Shown here: positions 11,651-23,960 of the stretch, piece after piece | Layout: each line of letters begins with the position of its first letter | Numbering within the stretch: the first letter of the stretch is position 1 | Assembly (NCBI RefSeq): GCF_918797505.1 | Contig: NC_092797.1 | Coordinates: 56,444,192-56,508,191 of the forward strand | From: Bemisia tabaci | Taxonomy: Eukaryota; Arthropoda; Insecta; Hemiptera; Aleyrodidae | Direction: 5' to 3' | DNA: 64,000 bases | Position numbers and translations under genes: made by a program | Notes under the pieces: model-generated | Database searches by the model: none | What the model was told of the DNA's origin: nothing | What the model saw: only the letters and a program-made list of their open reading frames with translations

Positions 11651-13109
11651 ATTCGTGCCCGATGAAACAAACCCTCGCTCTCTTTCAGCTCAAACTTTGA
11701 ATTGGCATGGAGTTTCGTTCAACTCTGCTTCATTTTCGCGTGTGTGTTTTCGACGTCAGCTCGTCTAGTTGTTCAACTCGTGCACATGTTTTCTGCTGAG
11801 ACCAGAATTAGGAAACGCATCAAGCATCGGTTTAGCGCAGTTGAGAGGAGGGTAGAAAGGGCGACGGTGGGCTATGCCCTTTGGGTTCGGCAGAAAGGTG
11901 GGTTCGTCGAGGATTTTTGAAACTTGCAGAATATTGCCAAGCAGATCCTTGAGTCAGACTTATTTCATTTAATTACTAAAAAAAAATAATGAATTTAAAA
12001 AATGAAATTTAAAAATTCTTGGTGATTTCTTTAAAATATTTTTGAAGAGAGAGAAGGGTTAAATTCCTTCCATATCGTTCTCTTAGCCAGAAGTAATTTA
12101 CGGCGGTTCCTACTGAAACTCACCTCTCAAAATCCACCCCAAAAATTCTGAAATAAAGAACTGGGCAGAGAAGCGTAAATAGTCCCCAGGTAGACGCTAG
12201 TATTATATATCTTATTTTAGAGGTACTAATTCCAAGGCATCAGGCGGAGTAAAATCACCGTCCCGTCCCGTGGGATAGGTAAGGATGATAACGACCTCAT
12301 AATGGCATGGACACGTGTATGTAGCGAGCGTCACTCCAATGGTCCTACGGTTTTAAAATCCAACGGTCGTGGATTCTAAGTATATGAAGCCGTTCACGGG
12401 AAAAAGAGTCTCAGTCCCCAAAAACGAAATAATGAGCCATTCATTCTAGATCAGGACGTTAAAAAATGTGGAACTGAGATTTAAGTTATGACCGTTAGTA
12501 GTTTGCAGTCCAAAACCCGCAGATTTGAAAAAAAAAATTCTTTGAAATTTCCTTACTATGATGCACTTCTGTCGGCACAAAAATGAACTAAAAATTTTCC
12601 ATCTCATTCTTCAGGGCGCTGCAAAAGAGAGTCTCTGTATACATTTAAAAAAAATTAAAACAGCGGTCAAGAAGGCTTTTAACACAATTGACCAAGACGT
12701 TTCGGTTGGAAACACCGCAGCCTTCTTCACTCGGATAAGAAATTTAGAAAATTTAAAACTGAGTAATAGGTTGTACCTTTCCAAACGAGAAAAATTTCTG
12801 ATGAAAAAAAAATCTGATGATCAAAGAGGTATACTTTTTTGTTTGAGCCTTTGATGCCCAAACCGGGTCAAATTAATCCGAGGATTGCAAAAACACGTGA
12901 CCTGTGGGTTGTACGTATGGGGCTGGTACACAGAGCTTTAGATATAGGTCTACAAATACATCGTATTATAGGAATCATACACCTAATTGAAAAGAACAGA
13001 AGAAAAAACCGAGTGTCAACACAACACACATAACAGAAGAGCCGTAATTTTGCCTCGTCTTAAATGTTACTACCGAATCCGATTGGCACCTCGTCGACAG
13101 CATAGATCG

Positions 13110-13325
13110 GAGCAATCCCGCAAGTTCACGCCTCGTGCCATCGCGCCTTCCGTTTTGCAGACGCAACACGGACATCCATCAAGCACGCATAGTTGTATCT
13201 CTGCGCCGTCATTAACGCTCGTTCTTTCCTTCGCTCTATTTCCATATTTTGTTGATTCTGTTTGCCCTATTTGTAGTGGTGCTTCAAGAGCTACATGAGC
13301 AACCCAGCCGAAGATTGGAGAGACG
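13110..13325 (+). repeat. Family O repeat, copy 1
   Basis: Shares GCCATCGCGCCTTC, GGACATCCATCAAG and GTTGTATCTCTGCGCCGTCA with 18535-18762, and partly with 18808-18915. Inverted fragments occur at 32750-32820 and 44565-44640. Confidence 0.7.
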
Positions 13326-13420
13326 TAATGGGTCCTCTTATTTTTTTTACTAAAAATAGAACTTTTGCCCGTGAATTCTCGAATTCTGAATTTTGTCAAT
13401 TCCAAGAGACTTAGCGCCGA

Positions 13421-13480
13421 TTTTTTTTTTTTTTTTTTTTTTTTTATTTTTTTTTTTATTTATTTTTTTTTTTTTTTTTG
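13421..13480 (+). repeat. Poly(T) tract
   Basis: Nearly uninterrupted T with a few A. It lies just before the 3' end of a minus-strand SINE, so it may be that SINE's expanded tail. Confidence 0.85.
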
Positions 13481-13508
13481 GTGAAAAGCACTTACATGAT
13501 TAATATAT

Positions 13509-13711
13509 TTTTTCACCACTTCAAATACCATATGAGTGGTAATCCTGCGCTTTCAGTTAGAGTCCCAACCCCCTCAGTCTCTACTGTACAACCAGTTTGA
13601 GGTAACCGTTATTTGAAACCATCAAACTCGCGTCGCCTTGCTGGAAATCAAACCCGTAACGTCTTGATAATAGAACCAGTACTACACCCACTACACTTTA
13701 GAAGGCCGACA
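13509..13711 (-). mobile_element. tRNA-derived SINE, copy 2, degenerate
   Basis: On the minus strand it reads GTGTAGTGGGTGTAGTACTG, then a decayed B-box (GGGTTTGATTTCC), then GAGTTTGATGGTTTCAAATA. It aligns along its length with the SINE at 856 but has lost box consensus bases, so it is older. Confidence 0.75.
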
Positions 13712-14285
13712 AAAAATGCTATATGCCGAAAAACTCGGAGAATTTCACGTTGAAAATCCGTGAAAAGTTATGAATGAGTCAAGGAATTTGGAAATGCGAG
13801 AAAACTTGTGAGCTTGTTATTATGATGGACTTTGCGATGGGAACGGACCCAAGTGAGGTTTCGGTGGACGGGCGGCACGGGCGCGTATCGTTTATTTGCC
13901 GGACAGGGCAACCTTGTCCAGAGGGATCCCGGGCCATTAGGACGGTGCTCGGACGGGCGTAGACACAATGAGTTTGTAGATAAGACACGGGCCGCTGCGC
14001 GAATCATTAGCGTTGCCGAGGGCGAGGGCACTCTGTCTTTGTTCAAACGGAATCCATGCCCGACCCCAGCCCAGAGGAATCCAGAGGGGGAACCGAATAA
14101 AAACTGGGGCGCAGTAATAAACGGACTCTTCTCAGAGATAATTTCGTCGTCGCTCCTCCTGTCCACTTCACTTCTCCTGTCCACTCCCTCGTCTCACGCC
14201 CGAATCCATCCATGCAACCCGCAAGACGTTCCTCATGAACAGAATGTCAAACATGATATATACTCCAGTCTTATCAGTGGTCACT

Positions 14286-14362
14286 CTTCAAATTTGCCAA
14301 CAATGTTTTTCCTCCATTTAAATCTATAGAAAATATCGATTTTAAGGTGAGGCAGTGGCGCA
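14286..14362. repeat. Half copy of the family B-related palindrome
   Basis: CAAATTTGCCAACAATG, TCCTCCATTTAAATCTATAG and GAGGCAGTGGCG match the arms of the element at 24400-24545. Confidence 0.5.
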
Positions 14363-14917
14363 TCAAGAGTGTATCGCAGGGAGGAGGGGGGCATCTACGG
14401 GTGTCGAGTGGGGGGCCTATGCGGGCACCTCCAGGAGAAGGAGGATTCAGGGGTCTCCCCCGGAAAATTTTATAAAAGAAAACCCCTCCCAGATTTAATT
14501 TCAGGCACTTTTACCATACAATGTATGCTTTATTTGAAAATTGAAAATTGACGAATAATACGAATAAAGTTGTCGAGTATTACGTAGAAATGGAAAACAT
14601 TTGAAACCAGGAGCATGAAATTAAACAATATAGCAATGAAACAAACCATTTCAGTAAATTTTTAGGAGCACTTTTTTTCCATCCTTTTTTCCCTCCCTTT
14701 TTCTCTCCCTCTATCCTTCCTTTCCTCTTTTTTCTTCTTTTAGCCCAAGGGGGGGGGGGGATGTCACCATGCCTCCCCTCCCTGGATCTGCCGCTGAGAT
14801 GAGGGAAGCAGCCTAACCAAGAATCGATTGTTTTGTATACATCTAAATTAAGGAAAAACAGTGTCAGGTTAGGTTGGTACATAGTTCCATTTCACCATAA
14901 GGAATCCTGCTTACTTT

Positions 14918-15062
14918 TACATTACTTCTCATCCAGCTCACCACGAGCATACCCCATCTTTCCTGCGCATAGTTCTGTTTGGTAGGAATACGTCCAATCA
15001 TCGGAAGGAAGAATAAAGGATGACAGGAAGTCTGCGTCGTCGCGAACGGAGGTACGTGGTTT
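14918..15062. repeat. Half of family L followed by half of family F
   Basis: CACGAGCATACCCCATCTTT matches the right arm of family L. GATGACAGGAAGTCTGCGTC matches an interior segment of family F. Confidence 0.55.
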
Positions 15063-16304
15063 TGCACCAAGACCAAGGGAAAAAGCATGGAAAGCTCACG
15101 AGGGCAAAAATCCCTGAAAACGGGTGGTCGAATCCGCGCCACGGTGCCTCCGCGAGATGCAAACCCGATTAAAAGTAGCGCATTTCCATTACGCGCCGCT
15201 AAAACGCTGCCCGTGCAAAATGGAGCGTCCCCGACTTTAATAGGGTATAAAAGGGTTCGCCTAGCGTGGTAGCGGTCGCGGCGGAGGAGGGGGTTGTGGA
15301 AGGGAGGGGGGGGGCAAGGAGCCCGATCGGGGGACGACAATGGGATCACGAATCGATACGGACCGGACCCGGTGGTACCGCTTGATTAATCCATTGTGAG
15401 CGGCCGGAAACGCAATTACGGTTCCTGGAATTCGCCGCGGCCGGACCCACTCCGCTAATTACGATTGGCGCGCCGCCAACGGAATAATCAAAGACGCCCT
15501 CCCATTGGTGCAATCCCACCGGCCGAGAGGGATCACCAGCGCAACAGTTGACCAAACTGGTCGTGACTTCCGGCCAGGGATTTGCCCATCGCTCATCGTC
15601 TTGTTTATTAATTAACCACCTGATTTCGTCGCTTTCCGGCCAAAGTATCACAAGCGCCATGCCACCTTTAAAAATTTCCGCTCCCTTTTTATTTATTTAT
15701 TTTTTTTCAGAGGAATTGTTCAACGAAGAAGTCCGAAAATTTCACTGAATTTTCTTTGTGCTGCCGATAAATTTCAATGAAATTTTCAAACAGGTTCAAC
15801 CACAACTTCTCTGTTAAAAAAATAAAATGACGGCGGGAATTTTGAAACGTCGCATGGCATCTTTGATACTTTGATCGGAAGGTGATGATTTATTAATTCC
15901 CTAGCTACTACGCGGCCCAACCCGCGAAGGCGCTTTGCGGGCCTCCGTGAGTTAATTTGAGTAGAGCGGGCTTATCCAAGGCGTAGTGTCTAGGATTCTT
16001 TACTGTGCTCATGCATTGATTTTCCTCTGATTCTCAGGAGCTCATTCCCTGATGAAGAATCGTGGTTTTCTTTCTTCCAATTTGCAGGGTTTTTTTTTTT
16101 TTTTTTTTTTTTGGAGAGAAACGATTTATGACTTTCCAAAGCTCCAGTTATGAATTTGTATACTCATTCCTCCTCCAGCCGATTCTTCATCGCAAATTAA
16201 AATTTTTAATCCCAAAAGTGTTCCTGGTGTTTATGTACTTTGGTCAATGAAAGATTCTCTATTATTTCATGATTTGAAGATTCAGACATGCCATTCAAGA
16301 GGAC

Positions 16305-16550
16305 TGCCGTGGTAAGGAAGAACGCCGTATGAACATTCAAGAGTTGCCAAATTTCCTTTGATAAAATGTTTATTTTTGAGGAAAGTATGCACATTTCTCC
16401 TTGAAATTTTAAGGAACTTCAAATCAAAATACTGACAAACTTCTCTGAAAAATTGGAAGTAAAATATTCATAAGTTTACTAGAGAATCCGTGTTTCATCA
16501 AAGAAAATTTGGCAAGGCCTGGAGGTTCATACGGCGTTTTTCCTTAGTAG
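16305..16550. mobile_element. MITE family A, copy 1
   Basis: The left end GGTAAGGAAGAACGCCGTAT with GAGTTGCCAAATTTCC is inverted at the right as AATTTGGCAAGGCC and CATACGGCGTTTTTCCTTAG. About 245 bp, with an AT-rich interior. Confidence 0.85.
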
Positions 16551-17650
16551 AGCAGAATATTGGAACCCTGAGGTGCATGAGAGCAGGTGCAGGACAATGG
16601 ATCTCCCGATCGGATCCCTTTCTTCTATGAGCAGTCACTTTTGCCTGTGTCCCGCGTTCGCCGTGGAATCGGGAAAATTTCGACTGTAAATCGGGCAAAC
16701 CTGGCGGGCAGGTCGGAGGTGGTGTTTTCGCGGCGCTGAGACAATGCCTGGCCAGGCGGGTGAATGCCGAACAGCGAGCAGGGAGCTGCGAACAGCCGGG
16801 GCGAGCAAATGAAAATTAATTGGTTCGCCAAGACCGTGGATTATATTTTCACCGCCAGGCGAGGTGGGCGCCGCGAGGTGGGCGCCGCCAGGTGTGCTCC
16901 GCTGTTGCCGTCTTCGGGAAAATTAGGAAAACTCGGAGATATTGGGAAAAACTGACGTCGTTGCTCCGACGTTTCAGTGTTAGAAGAAAACTCCCTGTGG
17001 AACATCCGAATTTAAGCAATCTGATCCGTGTTTTCTCATCCTTTCTCGTATTACACGATTTTTACATCGGAAATTACAGAATGTAACTCCCAACAAAAGT
17101 AATAACGCCTGTCTATGCAAGAAAAAAACACAAAGGAACGTGGCTCGAACTGTACACAACAAGGTGGTAAAATAGTCTTTCGCTTTTCCATGCATCAATT
17201 CCAATTTCTCGCTCATAAAAAACCATCATTAATATAAACTTCGAAGGATTCTGCCTTTTTCTATTTCACTCGAGGGGAAGTGTCCCCTCCCGGACTCTCT
17301 TCCCCACCCGGTGACTGACGCTGCGCTGTGCTGAACGGTTCAGCCTGAACCTTTCCTCTACGTCTGACCGTTCCCCACTCCTCTGTCAATCGAACCATAT
17401 GCCACCGCTTACGTATTGTCGCTCGCCCACCCAGCTACTTACCGGCCAGCGGTCAGTTGATGATAAATCTCGCTCATGCTCCTACGCAGCTACGCATTGA
17501 TTACCTACGCCAGCGAATTACTTTCCAAATAATTAGAATTTCTTCGATAATAGTTTTCTTTATTTATTCGACGGTATTTTTTCTCTGTTCTACTGTGATT
17601 TCCTTGGTTCTCTACTGTGTTTGACTGTGTTGAAATTTATATTAATACTC

Positions 17651-17938
17651 ACACGGAGAAAAAACTTTGTGCATGGGACCCGACGTTGAGATCATATGAA
17701 TCTCTTAAAACTTGAGGTCCAGCTGCCGAAATTCGGGTCAGAAATCTGAAACACTTCGGTATGCACCGAGTACTTCAGATGTGTGACCTGAAACCTTCGG
17801 TATATACCGAACTACTTCAATTGTCTGACCCGAACTTCGGCAGATGGACCTTAACTTTTCGGATGCGTGATCCGAAAACTTCAGAGATTCATATGATCTC
17901 AGCTTCGGGTTCCATGCACAAAATTTTTTTCTCCGTGT
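17651..17938. mobile_element. Palindromic element with ACACGGAGAAAAAA ends (J1)
   Basis: The 288-bp element folds on itself end to end: ACACGGAGAAAAAA / TTTTTTTCTCCGTGT, GTGCATGGGACC / GGTTCCATGCAC, AGATCATATGAATCTC / GAGATTCATATGATCT. The interior repeats TTCGGGTCAG and CTTCGGTATAtacCGA-like motifs. Confidence 0.85.
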
Positions 17939-18188
17939 TTCCTTTTAGGGGACGCAACTAAAATTTCAGTAAATTTTTTCAGAAAAGTAAAAAAAAAGTG
18001 GCTAACAATGGTTCCTCACCTTCTCGTGGTGTTGGCTGTTTTTACTAAGTGGGAACCGTCCATAAGATATAGTCTATTTCTTGCCCTGCCATTATTATTC
18101 TACAAATTAATTGTGGAATGAGAATTTCATAATGTTTTCTATGAAATCTTCAAAATATAGTGATAAAAAATTTGCAACTACTACAAAA

Positions 18189-18290
18189 TCGGCTCGCGAA
18201 GCGAGCCGAATGTCACTCGCGCAGCGAGTGACCGGGGGTCCAGGGGGCGTAGCCCCCGGCTAGGCGTGACGGGCGCGCGAAGCGCGCCCA
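18189..18290. other. Cluster of four GC-rich GNA-triloop hairpins
   Basis: Four hairpins lie side by side in AT-rich DNA. Stem CGGCTCGC with loop GAA (18190-18208). Stem TCACTCGC with loop GCA (18213-18231). Stem GGGGGC with loop GTA (18243-18257). Stem GGGCGCGC with loop GAA (18271-18289). All arms are perfect and all loops are GNA closed by C-G, the d(GCGNAGC) core known for very stable DNA mini-hairpins. Function unknown. Confidence 0.85.
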
Positions 18291-18534
18291 GAACGGCTAG
18301 TAATTTACTCGAGTTCGATTGCACATTTAAGTCACCGTGGCATTCTTTACAGTATAAATACACTTACGACAACCTCAGTACCGACGCTTTGTCTCAGCTA
18401 TTGCAAGTTATTTATACTTGGAACGGCACAGGGTGTGGAAGGAACGCAGCAAATTGAGAAGTCTGTCAAAACAATTGGACGAGCGATTTGATTCTAGTAG
18501 ACTCAGGCTCTTCATGTAAGCGGAAAATTCTACA

Positions 18535-18915
18535 TTGCGAGTTCACGCTGTGCGCCATCGCGCCTTCAACTTTGCAGATACAGCATGGACATCCATCAAG
18601 TACGAATAGTTGTATCTCTGCGCCGTCATCAACACGTGTCCTTTCCCTTCTGACTCTATATCCATAGCGTGTTGACTTTATTTGTCTTATTTTTACAGTG
18701 GTGCTTCAATGGCTCTGTGAGCAACATAGACGAGGATACAGAAGAAATCATCGGGCCTCGTTTTTTTTAATTGTTCGCTCGAATCCGAGCGACCAGTACA
18801 GAGGGAAGCATTGTGAGTTCACACCTCACACCATCGCGCTTTCAGTTTTGCTTATAGAACATGGATATCCATGAAACACGAACAGTTGTATCTCCGCTCC
18901 GTTACCAATACGCGT
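18535..18915 (+). repeat. Family O repeats, copies 2 and 3 in tandem
   Basis: 18535-18762 is nearly full length (GCGAGTTCACGCTGTGCGCC to GAGCAACATAG). 18808-18915 repeats only the first half (GTGAGTTCACACCTCACACC to TGTATCTCCGCTCC). Confidence 0.7.
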
Positions 18916-20384
18916 TAAGGTCTCTTACTTTTGAAATTTGAGAAAAGTTACGGTTAAGTTTGCTCAAAATATACTTTGATGCGTCCAAATCAATAATCAG
19001 GGCTGCCTTAGATTTAGAAAATGAAACTCCCTGACATGTCCGTGATTTCCTTGACACATTTTGGTGAAATTCCCTGACAATTGAAGATCTGACGGATGGT
19101 TAAGAAGGCATAATTGAAAATAGTTTTCAGGCAAAATTTCTTGCTCAAAATCTCAAACCCAATCTAAAAAGCATGAAGGTGATTTAACAAATGTTCCCTG
19201 ACATTTCCCGATATTCTCGGGGTTCCCTCACTGTGGCAACACTGAATAATCATTTTGAAAATTAAAAAAAGACATGGGCATATAAGGGTTAAATAATGTA
19301 AATGATAATTTTTTCCACAGATCGTTCCAATTGTAAATATTCAATGGGCCGATTATCATAATTTTTGCCGCTATCGATAGAGGTTAGTCCATAGATGAGT
19401 CCGCTGTATTCAGACCAACTCACGATGCGCCCTTGGGGATCTACAACCTCATCGTTGAAATTTATTTCGGGACGACAAGAATTGCAAAGCTATATATTAT
19501 ACACGGCGCAGATAGGGCTATGTCTTGTCTTATCTCGCCGACATAACCAGTTAAGTTTCAACAATCAGGCAACGGACCCAGCTTGTCGGTCAGGGGCGTG
19601 GCCCTGAGTTCTCTCTTATTGTCCCTTTCTCCAAACCGTTTTCACAAAATGAAACATCTTGAACGTAACAAATAAATGGCACGATACGGCATCTTAGCTT
19701 TTTTGAAATGATATTTTCAGCGGCGTGAAAATAATTTCGCGTAGCATCATAATTTCGAGTAAAAATGGTAAACAGCCCGTCGACGGAAGTCGATTAAGCG
19801 AGACCGAGCCGTTCGGTGGCCTCCCCTTGAATTACACCCTTCGTGGGCGAAAACAATCCATGTACAATCCAAATCCCATACAGATACGCTGTTTTAACGC
19901 AGGAGGAGATCATGAGAGGGCGCCTGTCGGAACCAAAACCGCTCGGATCCGATAGGAATCCCGATACAGTTGCGTTGTTTTAGCGTAAACGGGGAAGACG
20001 GCCCCGGTCACTGGCTTATTTCCCACCTGAATCATTTTCTCGTCGAGCCGCCCGTGAAGATAATGCCTTTTTCTCCGAGTTTGTTTTTTTTAATCACTTT
20101 CCGACCCCCTTGCCCCCCTCCTGCCCCACCCCCTTGTTGAATCAAGTGATCGATTTGCGCTGGGGCTTTCGCGGTAAAATTAAACGGGAATTGTCGGGTT
20201 TCGAAAGTCTCCCATCGTGAAACGCGCCCGGAACCCCGGAATCGAGCGGGCTTCCCAAAGAACTTTAACCAATCATTTTTTAACGCCGCCGCTTCGCATC
20301 TTTGTCAAATTTCACTCGGGTTTTTTTTATTTTTTCCCCATTATTATTTCGCGTAATTTATCGTTCCCCGCATGAAAGAACATA

Positions 20385-20610
20385 AGTACATTTTAATGTT
20401 GCCAAATTTTTCTCGTAAATCGCATTTTCATCAGAGGAATTTCTGTCATTGCCAATCCAAAGTTTCTTTGATTTTCCCTCTGATCCCTTGAAGAAATTAG
20501 GAATTTTGGACAAGCATTCCACTGCTGAATTGTAAACAAATGAAACGTTTGAGTCAATTTTGCAACCTTGGAATGGATTAACGTTCATTCATCCTGGAAA
20601 CGACAAATTT
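20385..20610. mobile_element. MITE family G
   Basis: The ends are ATGTTGCCAAATTTTTCTCG and TTTTGCAACCTTGGAATGGA, partly inverted. It is related to 37890-38145 (opposite orientation) and to fragments at 3650 and 49155. Confidence 0.55.
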
Positions 20611-20649
20611 TCAGTGTTGTGAACATGATTCCATAAAATAGTAGCCGTA

Positions 20650-20923
20650 GATCGTATTCGATAGTGGTTCCATGTATCGTTCGGTTCAAAACAGCAGAAC
20701 GTAACCTCAAACAAAAATTTCAGCATCTAAGTTGGAAAAGCTTAAAATGAGAAAATTCCTAACAATGTCACGTTTCATTGCCATTTTGCACTTCTAGGAA
20801 TCAAAAATCTATCACAAAAAACCCGTTCCCTCAGATTACTCAATTGACTTTTGAGGCTATGTTTACATGTTGAACCAATCGATATCGATACAATCTTACC
20901 TATTTGATGTATCGAATACGATC
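20650..20923. mobile_element. Element family C, copy 1
   Basis: Short inverted ends GATCGTATTCGATA / TATCGAATACGATC wrap about 250 bp with shared GTTCCATGTATCGTT, ATTGCCATTTTGCA and CCCTCAGATTACTCAATTGA. The second copy, in the same orientation, is at 39631-39907. Confidence 0.85.
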
Positions 20924-20927
20924 CATT

Positions 20928-21010
20928 ACTGCCGTGTTAAGAAAAAACGCCCTAGGAGCCCTCATGAGCTGCCAAAGAGCCTCCCAAAAATTCGCTTTTT
21001 CACAAGTAGT
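20928..21010 (+). repeat. Left half of MITE family A
   Basis: GCCGTGTTAAGAAAAAACGC and CATGAGCTGCCAAAG match the family A left arm. No right arm follows. It begins a few bases after element C. Confidence 0.6.
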
Positions 21011-22029
21011 CTATTTGGCCTTCGGACTAAGGTTTAAATGGAAGCTTATGATGACACAAAACTCAGGAATAAATTTCAAGGTGAAAGTAGGAACGGTTTT
21101 TAATTCACGGCGGGGGGGGGGGATACGAGGCCCAAAATCCAACGTAATTTTATTCAGGTTTCTTGTTGATTTTCAACGCGAACATTTCTCAGTGATTTAT
21201 CTACAGATTGAAATATTTATTTCCCCAAAATAATCCACCTAGAGGTTAAAATTTGAAAAACATTTGATCCACTTTAATGGATCCAGGAAAAGCGTAGTCA
21301 GAAATAGCCTTTGTACCGACCCGTGTAGAGTAGGCGACAGCAGTTAGAATTCGCACGGATTAAGGGACTTTTCACTACGCCCTTTCATCGGGCACGTGAA
21401 CTGGAGAGGCTTAAAATTTCCGAAAAAGAGCCGAGAACATAAACTGGACGTCGAGAAAATAGAAAAATGGGAGGCAGGTGGGTCGCCGTCTTGTTTCGAA
21501 CTTCTCGGGACGTCTGGTAGTGGACACGCAGTTTCTGAAAGTTCGCGGCAGGTGTAAACTTTCCGTTTCGCTAGCCTATCCTGTCCCTGTCTAACAGAGT
21601 TTTCAACTGAAGCTTCGCTCCCGGCCGAACGGCTGTATTTCCAAAGTGCCTATTTGCCATTTTTCGTACGAAAATCGCAGGTCTTAGTGGAAAGCTGAGC
21701 CGTGTTTTGTTCGAAACAACGAAATGCTTCCGTTTTTTTCTTGTTTTTTTTTTACGCGATTTTGAACAACCAATGAGAGAGCAACTTCCAATTTTAGGTC
21801 AGAAAACAGCGTTGCTTTTTTGAACAGCATAAAAACGATTTGCTTTGAGCACGTTGCAGTTGTTGTACAACAATGTTGCTGTAGGGGTTCCCAAATTTTA
21901 AAAATAAGCCCCGCCCCCACAACACATAACAACTGCGAACGAAGTACGAGTGTTGCTTGTTTTCACAACATGTTGCGAGTGTTGCCTCTGAACAAAATAC
22001 TACTCCAAATTTTTCGTCGGAAGGTGTGG

Positions 22030-22370
22030 ATTTGATCGATATAAATCGATTGAAAAATGAAAACGCAAATCAATCGACAAAAGATTAGAGAGCCGGTATC
22101 GATTCGATCGTCATGAATCGATCGATGAATAAAGACGCGAACCGATCGACGTCATTCAACCGCCACCGATTCAATCAACAACCGTTAATCGATCCACAAA
22201 CTCGTGACACAATCGACAACTCCGTCAATCGGTCGACAAAGTAAACCAATCGACAATTCCATGAATTGACCGACTAGGTGTCGATTGAATCATTTCTATC
22301 GGTTCACGTGATTTATTTTTCGAACCGGTGTCGATCGATACACGTTTTATTTTTCGATCGATTTATGTCG
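22030..22370. repeat. Degenerate ATCGA-rich array
   Basis: About 340 bp in which AATCGA(T/C)CGA-type motifs recur every 15-25 bases on both strands, such as ATCGATCGATGAA, CCGATCGACGTC and CAATCGACAA. Spacing and spelling vary, so this is an old or selected array rather than a clean satellite. Confidence 0.75.
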
Positions 22371-22662
22371 TAAAATTTCATGTTATTTCTGTGAATTTGA
22401 CAACGTCCAACGGGATTAGGCCTGAGTTTCACTTGTAATTTATCGGAAAGTGCGTCACACTCCTGAATAAACTTTAAGCGTACCTCCAATTTTCGGAGCA
22501 ATCCCTGACACAGCCACTCCACGTCAACCTACACTCAGCTTAGTCTTAAGATGAAGTTTCAGGCGTTCACTGTAGTTCGGTCCAAATTACACGCGTATAT
22601 AAAATGTGTAACATTAAAACGACAGAATCAATAAGGCTAAAATATTAATAATATCAAACAGA

Positions 22663-22875
22663 CACACTGAAAAAAAAAGTAGCTTGGATCAAGCATGATA
22701 ATTCTTGAATTTGCCGCCAAGAATTTTCTTTATCTTGCTTTAAGCTGACTTTTTCTTAATTCAAGAAAAATAATGCTTGGGTTAAGCAAAAAAGTAGCTC
22801 ATATTAACCGGCAAAATTCTTGGTTTAAGAAGAAATACTTCTTGGCGGCAAATTTAAGATTCTGTTTTTTCCAAT
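22663..22875. mobile_element. Palindromic element with CACTGAAAAAAAA end (J2)
   Basis: Begins CACACTGAAAAAAAAAGTAG. Inner inverted pairs include GAATTTGCCGCCAAGAA / TTCTTGGCGGCAAATTT. The right boundary is uncertain. Confidence 0.6.
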
Positions 22876-23115
22876 GCAAGATGTTTGCAGCCGCCACCGG
22901 CTCATTTTTAGGTAAAAAAACAATAAACAATAAAAAATTGAGCGGCTACATGATACCAGTCATGTTCACGTAACCACTGAAAAACATACCATCCGAAGCA
23001 ACATCGCGACCACCCACATATGTACGAACAAAATCAAAGAAGATGGGCATATAACCCCTACTCTTACACATCTATTCGCGAAGCTTACTGATATTAATTT
23101 ATTTCTGTCGCCCAC

Positions 23116-23116
<1 letters not shown>

Positions 23117-23147
<31 letters not shown>
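23117..23147 (+). repeat. Poly(A) tract of about 31
   Basis: A pure A-run that is not adjacent to a recognisable retroelement body. Confidence 0.9.
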
Positions 23148-23149
<2 letters not shown>

Positions 23150-23299
23150 ATACAACTCTTATTCCCTGCACGTCTGCCCGGAAGTTGCATACCTTCCCCA
23201 AATTTTTGGGGTATAAATCATTACTGACATACATGTGATGGCTCAAAACTTCCTTTCTCGGAACGTTTAAGGAACAACTATAGTTGTCATGGTTGTATT

Positions 23300-23533
23300 T
23301 ATAAATACGACCCTAACTCTAGAAATGGATCCTTATAGGCGATGAAAATAAGTTATTTGCCACTGGAAATAGTGCAAAATACGAAAGCGAACGCACTGCG
23401 AGTTTTGTTGACTTTAAGGCAAGGGCTTCAAATAGCTGCATTACAGGCGTTGAGAAAGTTAATGCTCCGCGCTAAAAACGCCTTCAATTTTGGATGATAC
23501 TGCGGCATACACCCGAGTTCGAATAGTCGTGTC
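23300..23533 (+). repeat. Family E repeat (+)
   Basis: ATAAATACGACCCTAACTC, AAATGGATCCTTATAGGCGA, then AATGCTCCGCGCTAAAAACG and GAGTTCGAATAGTCG. About 230 bp, useful as the uninterrupted reference for the LINE-interrupted copy at 30206. Confidence 0.7.
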
Positions 23534-23774
23534 TTCTATGCCTACCGCTTTGCCTATCAATTTCAGCCCGCCAGGGCTAGTAAAACCGGCCCTTAAATGG
23601 TTTCCGGCGAGCTTTTTCTAGAGTCCCTTTTTACCGAGAGTTAAGACAATATGAATCCATTTCTGATTAGTTCCCGCATTTTAGCCCTCCATAGTGTCAC
23701 GAACGGTTATAAAGATTACATTTTCACAAATTGCAAAGATTATAATGTAAAATAGACCAGGGAATCACGGATTC

Positions 23775-23960
23775 AGCAAGGAAGGAACGGAATGAGAGAA
23801 GGAACGGAGAAAGGAATTTGAGAATGGGCCGATCAAAGATTACGAAAAACTTTCAATTTGTGTAATCTTTATTCCCGTTTGTAACTCCATGAGGGGAGGG
23901 AGGGGGGTTTCTCAACTCTCAGTATGAAGGGACTCGACTCCCTACTCTCGGAGACTTTTC
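23775..23960 (+). repeat. Family Y repeat, copy 1
   Basis: GGAACGGAGAAAGGA, TACGAAAAACTTTCAA and TTCCCGTTTGTAACTCCATG are shared in diverged form with 29145-29275. Confidence 0.5.

Noticed and set aside
13768..14329. Overlapping frames on both strands in a GC-rich block
   Set aside because: GC-rich DNA lowers stop frequency on all frames. No recognisable domain.
18181..18363. Minus-strand frame reading through the hairpin cluster (RGLRPLDPRSLAARV)
   Set aside because: It is a reading of the GNA-hairpin repeat, so it is structure and not protein that is conserved.
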